Of a stretch of 5,773 nt of DNA, positions 1 to 5,726 are shown piece by piece. The translations under genes were made by a program, and so were the position numbers. Source of the stretch: Pseudomonadota bacterium (lineage in GTDB: Bacteria > Pseudomonadota > Gammaproteobacteria > Pseudomonadales > Pseudohongiellaceae); contig JADFOC010000204.1 in the NCBI GenBank assembly GCA_022563075.1, forward strand, positions 1 through 5,773, given 5' to 3'. Within the stretch, counting starts at the first letter, position 1. Every line of letters starts with the position of its first letter. A model generated the notes under the pieces. The model saw only the letters and a list, made by a program, of their open reading frames with translations, searched no databases and was not told the DNA's origin.

Positions 1-3
1 TTT

Positions 4-15
4 AGGAATTTACCC
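4..15 (+). promoter_or_regulatory. Ribosome binding site for the ybiT-like gene
   Basis: AGGA at 4-7 lies 8 bases before the TTG at 16-18. This spacing supports TTG as the true start, because translation from it gives the expected YbiT N-terminus ([11 protein letters not shown]). No in-frame ATG lies between the window edge and that TTG. The promoter must be outside the window. Confidence 0.6.
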
Positions 16-1626
16 TTGATCTCTACCGCCAACATCACCATGCAGTTTGGTGCCAAGCCTCTGTTTGAAAATATTTCGGTCAAATTCAGCGACGGCAACC
101 GCTATGGATTGATCGGCGCCAACGGTTGTGGCAAGACCACGTTTATGCAGATTTTGGATGGTAGCCTGGTGCCGACTGCCGGCAATGTATCCATCACGCC
201 TAACGAACGTCTGGGCACATTAAACCAGGACCAATTCGCCTTCGAAGCATATAGCGTCATCGATACCGTGATCATGGGGCATAGGGATCTGTGGAAAGTA
301 AAACAGGAGCGGGATCGACTCTATGGGCTATCGGAAATGTCCGAAGCAGACGGCATGAAGGTGGCCGAGTTGGAAATCCAGTTTGCAGAGATGGACGGCT
401 ACAGCGCCGAGAGTCGTGCCGGGGAGTTACTGACCGGCGCAGGTATCGCCCAAGAATTACATGAGGGCCTCATGCAGGAAGTGGCGCCGGGCTGGAAATT
501 GAGGGTCTTGCTGGCGCAAGCGCTGTTTTCAGATCCGGATATTCTGCTGTTAGATGAACCAACCAACAATCTCGATATTAATGCTATTCGTTGGTTGGAA
601 GGTGTATTGAACCAGCGTAAATGCACCATGATTATTATTTCTCACGACCGACACTTTCTGAATGCCGTCTGCACGCACATGGCGGACATCGACTACGGTG
701 AATTACGTCTATACCCCGGCAACTACGACGATTTCATGACCGCCTCGACCCAGGCTCGAGAACGCTTACTGTCGGTTAATGCGAAGAAAACAGCCCAGAT
801 CACCGAGCTGCAACAATTTGTCAGTCGCTTTTCGGCCAATGCATCCAAAGCCAAACAGGCCACTTCACGCGCCAAACAAATAAAGAAAATAGAGTTGGAT
901 GACATCAAGCCCTCCAGTCGAGTCAGCCCCTACATCCGCTTCCCTCAGGAGAAAAAGCTGCACCGGCAGGCCCTGGTACTGGAAAAATTAGGCCATGGTT
1001 TCGATAATGAACGGCTATTTACTAACGGCAATTTGATCTTGAAAGCCGGCACTCGCCTGGCGGTGATCGGCGAAAATGGCGTGGGCAAAACAACCTTTCT
1101 CCGCTGCCTGTTGCATGAGATTGATGCTAATCACGGCACCATACAATGGGCCGAAAATGCAACGCTGGGATACTGTCCTCAGGACAGCCGTGTTGAGTTC
1201 GATTGCGCACTGAATTTATTCGACTGGATGAGCCAGTGGCGTAAGCCTCATCACGATGATCAGATCGTGCGCGCCACTCTCGGTCGGCTACTGTTTTCGG
1301 CAGGCGACTTTGAAAAATTGGTGAAGGTTTGTTCCGGCGGAGAGAAAAATCGTTTACTTTTCGGTAAGTTGATGATGCTGGAACCTAATGTATTGCTTCT
1401 GGATGAGCCCACTAACCACTTGGACATGGAGGCCATCGAAGCGTTAAATCTGGCATTGGAACATTATGAAGGCACGCTTATCTTCGTGAGTCACGATCGG
1501 GAATTCGTGTCATCTCTCGCCACTAGAGTCATCGAAATTAAAGACCAACAGCTGGTGGATTTCCAGGGTACCTATGACGAATATCTCGCCAGCCAACAGG
1601 ATGTAGAAAAAGCCGCGGGCTTCTGA
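16..1626 (+). CDS. ybiT: ABC-F family ATPase, YbiT type
   Basis: Soluble ATPase of the ABC-F family, which binds ribosomes and influences translation; these proteins have two nucleotide-binding domains and no membrane domain. The protein has 536 residues, close to the roughly 530 of E. coli YbiT, and matches it along its whole length from memory. Domain 1: Walker A GANGCGKT at 34-41, degenerate signature APGWK at 157-161, Walker B DILLLDE at 175-181, H-loop His210. A basic helical linker rich in Lys, Arg and Ala (about 245-300) is the P-site tRNA-interaction motif region. Domain 2: Walker A GENGVGKT at 352-359, canonical CSGGEK at 439-444, Walker B ending D463-E464, H-loop His493. Both catalytic Glu residues (E181, E464) are present, so it should hydrolyse ATP. 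The degenerate first signature is, as I recall, also seen in YbiT itself. It starts with TTG, supported by AGGA 8 bases upstream, and appears monocistronic. The biological role of YbiT is poorly defined. Confidence 0.95.
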   Translation: MISTANITMQFGAKPLFENISVKFSDGNRYGLIGANGCGKTTFMQILDGSLVPTAGNVSITPNERLGTLNQDQFAFEAYSVIDTVIMGHRDLWKVKQERDRLYGLSEMSEADGMKVAELEIQFAEMDGYSAESRAGELLTGAGIAQELHEGLMQEVAPGWKLRVLLAQALFSDPDILLLDEPTNNLDINAIRWLEGVLNQRKCTMIIISHDRHFLNAVCTHMADIDYGELRLYPGNYDDFMTASTQARERLLSVNAKKTAQITELQQFVSRFSANASKAKQATSRAKQIKKIELDDIKPSSRVSPYIRFPQEKKLHRQALVLEKLGHGFDNERLFTNGNLILKAGTRLAVIGENGVGKTTFLRCLLHEIDANHGTIQWAENATLGYCPQDSRVEFDCALNLFDWMSQWRKPHHDDQIVRATLGRLLFSAGDFEKLVKVCSGGEKNRLLFGKLMMLEPNVLLLDEPTNHLDMEAIEALNLALEHYEGTLIFVSHDREFVSSLATRVIEIKDQQLVDFQGTYDEYLASQQDVEKAAGF

Positions 1627-1728
1627 CAGGAAAATCATCCAACGGCAGCAAAGAATAAGTGTGGACACAGTAAGTAACTCAGGTCCACTGAAAAACTCTG
1701 CTATCGGTCGACAGCAAACCCTTCTGTT

Positions 1729-1753
1729 TTTGCCAATTATTCGGCAAGCTTTT
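1729..1753 (+). terminator. Weak intrinsic terminator candidate after ybiT-like gene
   Basis: TTGCC at 1730-1734 pairs with GGCAA at 1743-1747 around an 8-base AT-rich loop, with one extra wobble pair outside. Four T follow at 1750-1753. The stem is short and the T run is modest, so this is only a candidate. It lies about 100 bases after the ybiT stop codon. Confidence 0.25.
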
Positions 1754-1945
1754 GCGCCGGACACCGACATGGATCGACTTCAAGCTTAATCCTAATGCAA
1801 CGGATTCCCACCGGTAGCGCGTCGCTGCCAACCGTCGCCATCCTCTGCGTGGGTACTATTCGAGTGCACTAAGCACAATGTTTCGTGCGCTAGCAAACAC
1901 TCCAGTGTATAAAGGTGCCATTCGAACCACGCAAAAAAAATCCCT

Positions 1946-1958
1946 AAGGAGCTGGTTA
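1946..1958 (+). promoter_or_regulatory. Ribosome binding site that fixes the cupin start
   Basis: AAGGAG at 1946-1951 is 7 bases before the ATG at 1959. It decides between two in-frame starts: the upstream ATG at 1878 has no ribosome binding site and would bury the signal peptide behind 27 residues, whereas the ATG at 1959 puts the hydrophobic signal sequence at the very N-terminus. Confidence 0.7.
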
Positions 1959-2467
1959 ATGAAGACTCTGCTTGTCGCACTTTTCACTCTATCGACTTTG
2001 AGCGTCACGGCCACCGCGCAGGATTCGGGTGCTCCCCCTGCTATCTATAAACCCGGGGCTGATATCATGGCGGAACTGGATCAGGCCGCTGCGTCGTCAG
2101 CCTCCGCCGGTGGTTGGTCCGTCAGTATCTCCCCAGGTGTATCGGTGCGGCGCCGCAGTAGCTCGGTCGCCCAATTTGCCATCTTCCATCCCTTCAGCGT
2201 CGAGGTCTACCGCATTCTGGAAGGCACCGGAACGCTGGTAACCGGCGGCTTGTTGATACTGCCGCTGGCCGCGTCGAGTAATCCCAACATCATCAGGAGC
2301 GAGCACGGAATCGCGGGGGGTTAGCACGACAGGTGCGCGCGGGTGATATTTTGGTGCTGCAACCCGGCACGCCACACTGGTTCAGCTCGATCGACGGAGA
2401 GTCGATCACCTATATGGAATCGCGGATTCGGATAACCACCCATCCAGTCCAATTCCAACAGCCTTGA
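1959..2467 (+). pseudogene. Secreted cupin-domain protein, frameshifted
   Basis: A single-domain cupin protein with an N-terminal signal peptide (residues 1-20, hydrophobic core LLVALFTLSTL, likely cleavage after ATA before Gln21), so probably periplasmic. The frame from 1959 gives 121 residues and stops at TAG 2322-2324. The missing half of the cupin barrel continues in the -1 frame (VRAGDILVLQPGTPHWF, from about 2333) to TGA at 2465-2467; a -1 shift in the G6 run at 2315-2320 would restore about 169 residues. Cupin motif 1 is around HPFSVEVYRILEGTGTLVTGG (residues 77-97): His77 and Glu82 are kept, but the position of the usual second His is Phe79. Motif 2 is PGTPHW with its His present. Substrate and function are unknown. 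The strong ribosome binding site and intact second half suggest a recent mutation or a sequencing error in the homopolymer. GC is about 61%, higher than its surroundings. Confidence 0.75.
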
Positions 2468-2469
2468 AC

Positions 2470-2483
2470 CGCTCGAACGAGCG
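2470..2483 (+). terminator. GC-rich hairpin just after the cupin stop codon
   Basis: CGCTCG at 2470-2475 and CGAGCG at 2478-2483 form a perfect inverted repeat with only AA between, beginning 3 bases after the TGA at 2465-2467. Its position suits transcript termination or 3' end protection, but only CTTAATA follows rather than a T run, so it is not a standard intrinsic terminator. Confidence 0.35.
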
Positions 2484-2616
2484 CTTAATAACTCACTTTC
2501 AAGAACAGGCTTTTCGGCAATATTGACGAACGGATGTCGAGAGAGGCGTTTACAAACTACGGATTTTTTACTCAGGGTCCAATTATTTGAGTAAGCCGAA
2601 GAAATGAGCATCCCAA

Positions 2617-2641
2617 TGATGAAGAATAATATTCTTCGTCG
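2617..2641. repeat. Inverted repeat forming an 11-bp hairpin
   Basis: GAAGAAT at 2621-2627 pairs perfectly with ATTCTTC at 2631-2637 around a 3-base loop (AAT). Four more pairs (two of them wobble) extend the stem to 2617-2641. No T run follows on either strand, so it is not a standard terminator. It may be an RNA stem or a protein-binding palindrome. Confidence 0.5.
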
Positions 2642-3045
2642 GTAATTGAGTGGTGCCTAGGATTCAATTCTATTTTTCAACTTCACCAATTCCTCTCCAC
2701 GACAGCCACTTGATAATAACAGTCTGCAGAGAACCATAGCGTTTTATTTTTTGCGGATAGAGTACTGCGTCTGAGCTTCCAACTTAAGATACTGCCAACA
2801 AAACGTTACTGGAAAGCATCCCGCGTCTGAATTTGTAAATTCATTTCAAGTAACAATGTCAGTTGGCCAGGTAATTCCAATCATAAATGGATGCTTATGT
2901 GAAAGCAGTATCAGGCTAGCTTGAGGATCTGTAAAAAATTTATCACTAAGCCTTCACCAATTGGCTTGAGCCTCTCATTCGACCTCGTCATGTTGGTCGG
3001 TATCCACAATAATGGTGTAAAATGTTTGCCTGCACACTTGATTTC

Positions 3046-3068
3046 CTGTGTGGAGACACAGTATTTTT
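3046..3068 (+). terminator. Candidate intrinsic terminator
   Basis: CTGTGT at 3046-3051 pairs perfectly with ACACAG at 3056-3061 around a 4-base loop (GGAG). TA and five T (3064-3068) follow. The shape fits a small Rho-independent terminator, but only three of the six pairs are G-C and no gene is recognised upstream. It would end any transcript arising within 2500-3040. Confidence 0.35.
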
Positions 3069-3138
3069 GCTTCCAAATGGAATTATTTTTCAATGATGTG
3101 CTCAAATATATAGGCAAGCTCGTGAAAAACCACTAGTT

Positions 3139-3166
3139 TTGTCTGGTTTTGGCTAAATAATACGAT
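3139..3166 (+). promoter_or_regulatory. Possible sigma-70 promoter upstream of the HD-GYP gene
   Basis: TTGTCT at 3139-3144 (4 of 6 to TTGACA) and TACGAT at 3161-3166 (4 of 6 to TATAAT) are separated by 16 bases in an AT-rich stretch. Transcription would begin near 3173, leaving a leader of about 95 bases. The match is weak and rests on consensus alone. Confidence 0.25.
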
Positions 3167-3199
3167 ACAGTGACTAAATACCAGTTTATCGTTAATTGG

Positions 3200-3232
3200 T
3201 TCACAAAAGGCGCCACTTGTATTTGCTATTAA
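3200..3232 (+). promoter_or_regulatory. Possible extended -10 promoter for the HD-GYP gene
   Basis: TGCTATTAA at 3224-3232 fits an extended -10 element (TGn directly before the hexamer TATTAA, 4 of 6 to consensus). A good -35-like TTCACA lies at 3200-3205, but the 21-base spacer is too long, so activity would rely on the extended -10. The predicted start near 3239 is 28 bases before the ATG at 3267. Confidence 0.3.
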
Positions 3233-3266
3233 TTATCCATTAAAGGATGCTTGCATATTCGGCAGG

Positions 3267-3941
3267 ATGATAAACAACGAACTGAGTCTGAATCCTGACA
3301 CGCTATTAGGAAAAATGATGGAATTGGTACAACGACGAAAACCTGCAAACACGGAACTGCGACTCACTATCGACAATTTTGTGAGATCGGCTGAGACCTG
3401 TGACATGAGCCGACTCACTCATCAAAGCCGTGTTTCGCATTTGTGCTGCGCTATTGGTGAAAAACTTGGCCTCAATCACGATACACTTAGGGGGCTGAGC
3501 GTCAGTGCCTCTCTGCATGATTTGGGCCTGCTGCGTGTATCAGACGCAATCATCGGAAAATCAAGTAAGCTGACGGAGGCAGAAATTGAGTTAATAGAAA
3601 GACATCCGCAGACAGGCTATGAATATCTTAGACATGTGGATTTCCCCTGGCCCGTGGCAGAGATTGTTCTCCAGCACCATGAGCATTTTGATGGTAGTGG
3701 CTATCCGAAAAAACTGACCGGTGAGCAAATTCGATTCGAAGCCAGAATAATTTGCCTGGCCGATACTGTCGAAGCGATTACTTCGATGCGGCCGCATCGA
3801 TCCGCTGCCACAGTAAAAGAAGCAGCCAAGGAAATAGTAAAAGGACGTGGTTTATTTTATGACCCGGATGCAGTGGATGCATTTCTGCAATTAGTTTGGG
3901 GCGGGAAACTATTTGTCAAAGGATGGGACGATCAAGGATAG
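3267..3941 (+). CDS. Stand-alone HD-GYP domain protein (c-di-GMP phosphodiesterase-like)
   Basis: HD-GYP domains hydrolyse the second messenger cyclic-di-GMP in the cytoplasm, lowering its level and favouring motility over biofilm. Visible metal ligands: His52 (HQSRV), His84-Asp85 (LHDLGL), His113 (ERHPQTGYE), His137-His138 (LQHHEHFDG) and Asp166 (LADTVEA). The GYP signature is at 145-147 and the supporting MRPHRSA motif at 174-180. The C-terminus (GRGLFYDPDAVDAF) is the normal family end. Odd points: the Lys usually found in HD-x-G-K is Leu88, and the Glu four residues before the first His in the three-metal type is Ser48, which suggests a two-metal centre at most and perhaps altered catalysis. 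There is no REC, PAS or other sensor domain; about 40 residues precede the HD core, although most relatives carry one. The start is uncertain: the ATG at 3267 has a poor ribosome binding site (CAGG too close), while AGGAAA at 3308-3313 could serve an ATG at 3315 or 3318. It converges with the peptidase frame, 39 bases between stop codons. Confidence 0.88.
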   Translation: MINNELSLNPDTLLGKMMELVQRRKPANTELRLTIDNFVRSAETCDMSRLTHQSRVSHLCCAIGEKLGLNHDTLRGLSVSASLHDLGLLRVSDAIIGKSSKLTEAEIELIERHPQTGYEYLRHVDFPWPVAEIVLQHHEHFDGSGYPKKLTGEQIRFEARIICLADTVEAITSMRPHRSAATVKEAAKEIVKGRGLFYDPDAVDAFLQLVWGGKLFVKGWDDQG

Positions 3942-3980
3942 CCGTTAAAATTAATCACAATTCCATTTTTTTAAATCACA
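3942..3980. terminator. AT-rich gap between convergent genes, possible shared terminator zone
   Basis: This 39-base gap separates the HD-GYP stop from the peptidase stop. It contains a T7 run at 3966-3972 and two copies of AATCACA, but no stable hairpin that I can pair by eye. Termination of both transcripts is expected here from the gene layout, without a clear intrinsic terminator to prove it. Confidence 0.2.
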
Positions 3981-5726
3981 CTAATTAACTTGAGCGTTCA
4001 ATTCGATCTCGCTGCGTTCGGCCTTATCCACATGATCGAGAAAGTATGCAAACATACGTGCCGTGCGTTCCAGTCCCTGCAGTGGAATATTTTCTGCCAC
4101 ATCACCGGAGCTGTGATACCAGAATCCTGCTGAGAGCAGATTAACCACTGGCACATCTGCGCGCAGGAAATTGCTGGCATCACCACCGGGAAAATGATTG
4201 CTCATCATTGGCACTATGACACCAAAGCGGTCCAGCGCATCGAGCATGTTTGCGAGTAAGAAGGGACTGCGATTGCTGATTGCAAGATGTCTGGCAGTTT
4301 CTGTTGTGGTGGGAATGATGCCACCCAATCCAGTGACTACAGCAGTCAACGCAGTATGTTCTACATTCAGCACCAGCACCGTGTCATCCAACAACTGCTG
4401 ATGATGATCAACCATATAGGCTGTCCCCACAGATTGTAATCCCGTGTCTGTATAATGGGTGCCAGGTCTACCAGAATGATGCGCGCCGGTGCCGACGAAC
4501 AATAGATTGCGGCGCGGAATCGCTGCACCAGGTCGGGAATAGTATTCTGCCAGTGCCAGCAACGTCGCCAGGCCGGTGGCATTATCATAGGCGCCATCGA
4601 AATAGGCATCTGTGTGTGCTGTCAAAATGACGGTTTCATCGGTGCTTCCGGAAATCAGGCCATAGGTATTCTGAGTAATCAATCCGTCTCTGGGGCCGCT
4701 GCTTAATCTGATACGTGCCCGCAGCGGTTTGATGGCGGCGCTTTGCGCAATCATTTGTTCCAAAAACACACCATCCTCACCGCTGATGGTAAAACCTGGC
4801 CCTTCGAGACTACCGGCGAAGCGACTGAAAAACTGAATGTTGGCGTCGATGTCATGCACAGCAATCGCGGCTATCGCACCTGCTTTAATCAGTCGATCGG
4901 CCAGACCACGACCGGTATAGCTATAGGCACCGGCTTCGAAAATGGCATGATAGACTGCTATCTTGCCGACAATATCGCGGCCCAGCAGATCCGCCGGCGT
5001 GCCGGCCCCGACATAGATTAACTCCGCTTCAATGCCTGCGGCGGGAGTAGATGGACTGGGGCTTCCTGGAAACGCCGTCTGCAGAGTGACATCATCACCG
5101 CCACCGTAGTTTGCATCTGCCAGCAACGTGACTTCCCACCCACTGGGCCACCACTGGGGATTGCGAGGCATCCGCTCAATGTGCACATCTTGCAGCCCAA
5201 ACTCGCGAAATTTATCGGCAAGATATTCTGCCGTCATCAGTTCCCAGCGGGTGCCACCAATGCGTCCCCACAGCGAATCCCCTGCACTCTTGCTTTGTTG
5301 TGAGATGGCAATGATATCTTGCATGTATTGAGCGATATGATCGCCATTCAGGATCGTGGTGGCGACCGGCGACGGGCCGCGGTGCCGGGGCAGCAGTGAC
5401 GGGTGGATGTTCAGGCAACCCAGCGGAGCTACATCTAGGACCGGTTTTGGCAACAACTTGCCGTAGGCGGCGACGATGATGGCATCCGGCTGGAGAGCCG
5501 CCAGTTCGGCCTGGATCTCGGCGGAGCGAAAGTTGGCCGGTTGTTTAACCTCGAGGCCGTGCTCAACCGCGAAGTCTTTGACCGGAGATGATTGGGCCTT
5601 CCTGCCTCGGCCGGCGGGGCGGTCCGGCGGAGTGTAGACCGCGACTACCTCGCTGCCTTCCAGACCGGTGAGATTGGCGAGCACAGGGACGGCGAATTTG
5701 GGAGTGCCCATGAAGACCAGACGCAT
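3981..5726 (-). CDS. Chimeric frame: Fmt N-terminal fragment joined to an M28-family peptidase
   Basis: Residues 1 to about 129 are Fmt (separate entry). From His130 on, the sequence is an M28-type zinc metallopeptidase, a family of mostly exported exopeptidases. Its conserved opening (HIAQYMQDIIAIS, WGRIGGT) begins right at the joint. A PA-like insert follows at about 230-335 (IYVGAGT, GKIAVYH), then the catalytic core: AHTDAYFDG (His371, Asp373), GAYDNATG with Asp381 as bridging ligand, VEHTA with Glu456, and WYHSSGD with His538. The usual adjacent Glu-Glu pair is instead His416-His417 (TGAHHSG), which I believe is shared by this subgroup. The M28 part, about 450 residues, looks complete at its C-terminus (TAG 3981-3983) but has lost its own start and the signal peptide relatives carry. 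The joined product would therefore stay cytoplasmic. The uninterrupted frame makes a real fusion possible, but the GC jump and unrelated partners favour a chimera of two genomes. M28 identity is solid; the fusion as a biological gene is doubtful. Confidence 0.85.
   Translation of the reverse strand: MRLVFMGTPKFAVPVLANLTGLEGSEVVAVYTPPDRPAGRGRKAQSSPVKDFAVEHGLEVKQPANFRSAEIQAELAALQPDAIIVAAYGKLLPKPVLDVAPLGCLNIHPSLLPRHRGPSPVATTILNGDHIAQYMQDIIAISQQSKSAGDSLWGRIGGTRWELMTAEYLADKFREFGLQDVHIERMPRNPQWWPSGWEVTLLADANYGGGDDVTLQTAFPGSPSPSTPAAGIEAELIYVGAGTPADLLGRDIVGKIAVYHAIFEAGAYSYTGRGLADRLIKAGAIAAIAVHDIDANIQFFSRFAGSLEGPGFTISGEDGVFLEQMIAQSAAIKPLRARIRLSSGPRDGLITQNTYGLISGSTDETVILTAHTDAYFDGAYDNATGLATLLALAEYYSRPGAAIPRRNLLFVGTGAHHSGRPGTHYTDTGLQSVGTAYMVDHHQQLLDDTVLVLNVEHTALTAVVTGLGGIIPTTTETARHLAISNRSPFLLANMLDALDRFGVIVPMMSNHFPGGDASNFLRADVPVVNLLSAGFWYHSSGDVAENIPLQGLERTARMFAYFLDHVDKAERSEIELNAQVN
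5333..5347. other. Joint between the fmt and M28 peptidase segments
   Basis: On the minus strand the codons read Leu-Asn-Gly-Asp-His-Ile-Ala. The first four residues complete the Fmt motif ATTILNGD, and from His-Ile the M28 opening begins. The tetramer GATC at 5339-5342 sits on the joint. The 60 bases on the peptidase side (5281-5340) contain 25 G+C and the 60 on the Fmt side (5341-5400) contain 44. The exact base cannot be fixed without homologues. Confidence 0.7.
5340..5726 (-). pseudogene. fmt: Methionyl-tRNA formyltransferase, N-terminal fragment
   Basis: Fmt formylates the methionine on initiator tRNA using 10-formyltetrahydrofolate. This fragment holds most of the N-terminal folate-binding catalytic domain: MRLVFMGTPKFAVPVL at 1-16, TPPDRPAGRGRK at 32-43, SSPVK at 46-50, VAAYGKLLP at 85-93, and LNIHPSLLPRHRG at 105-117. 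Asn106 and His108 fall at the same numbers as the catalytic Asn106 and His108 of E. coli Fmt. The third catalytic residue (Asp144 in E. coli) and the C-terminal tRNA-binding domain are missing, because the sequence changes to M28 peptidase after residue 129. It therefore cannot work as Fmt (family usually about 310 residues). The RHRGPSPVA form of the SLLP loop recalls Chloroflexota-type Fmt rather than the gammaproteobacterial RWRGAAPIQ form; this is from memory. GC is about 65%. AAGG ending 10 bases before the ATG is a weak ribosome binding site. Confidence 0.85.

Larger units (their letters stand above)
1627..1958. other. Intergenic region between ybiT-like gene and cupin gene
   Basis: These 332 bases hold no reading frame I can support on either strand; the short frames here have no ribosome binding site and no recognisable protein. 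Three small inverted repeats are visible: GTGGAC/GTCCAC at 1661-1666 and 1683-1688 (16-base loop), TTGCC/GGCAA at 1730-1747, and a 7-bp GC-rich stem with a 3-base loop at 1813-1829 (GGTAGCG pairing with CGCTGCC, one G-U). An A8 tract lies just before the cupin ribosome binding site. No clear -35/-10 pair was found for the cupin gene. Confidence 0.6.
2468..3266. other. AT-rich region without a convincing gene
   Basis: About 800 bases without a supported gene. GC is about 37% across 2881-3240, well below the cupin gene before it. Contents: the hairpin at 2470-2483; an inverted repeat TTACTCA (2568-2574) / TGAGTAA (2588-2594); a strong AT-rich hairpin at 2617-2641; a terminator-like hairpin at 3046-3068; and promoter-like boxes before 3267. 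The longest frames, a TTG-started one at 2921-3136 (+) and an overlapping one at 2911-3117 (-), have no good ribosome binding site and no recognisable protein. It may be decayed sequence or hold an RNA gene, but nothing proves either. Confidence 0.5.

Noticed and set aside
1878..1958. Upstream in-frame ATG giving the cupin protein 27 more residues
   Set aside because: No ribosome binding site precedes it, and the extension would hide the signal peptide; AAGGAG before 1959 is far better.
2313..2324. Programmed -1 ribosomal frameshift in the cupin gene
   Set aside because: The G6 run could slip, but I see no clear stimulatory pseudoknot downstream and such control is not known for cupins; mutation or sequencing error is simpler.
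2568..2594. TTACTCA/TGAGTAA inverted repeat considered as a terminator
   Set aside because: The T run precedes the stem on the plus strand and becomes an A run after the stem on the minus strand, the wrong arrangement for termination in either direction.
2097..2611. Minus-strand frames opposite and downstream of the cupin gene
   Set aside because: Those at 2097-2375 and 2321-2611 lie antisense to or beside clear cupin coding sequence and encode no recognisable domain.
2911..3117. 68-codon minus-strand frame overlapping the one above
   Set aside because: No ribosome binding site, no recognisable motif, and no partner gene; I considered a transposase remnant but saw no catalytic motif or terminal repeats.
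2921..3136. 71-codon plus-strand frame with a TTG start in the AT-rich gap
   Set aside because: It has no convincing ribosome binding site, contains the terminator-like hairpin at 3046-3068, and its protein resembles nothing I recognise; an open frame of this size can occur by chance.
4743..5331. Plus-strand frames antisense to the peptidase
   Set aside because: They are shadows of the conserved M28 coding sequence, with no ribosome binding site and no protein resemblance.
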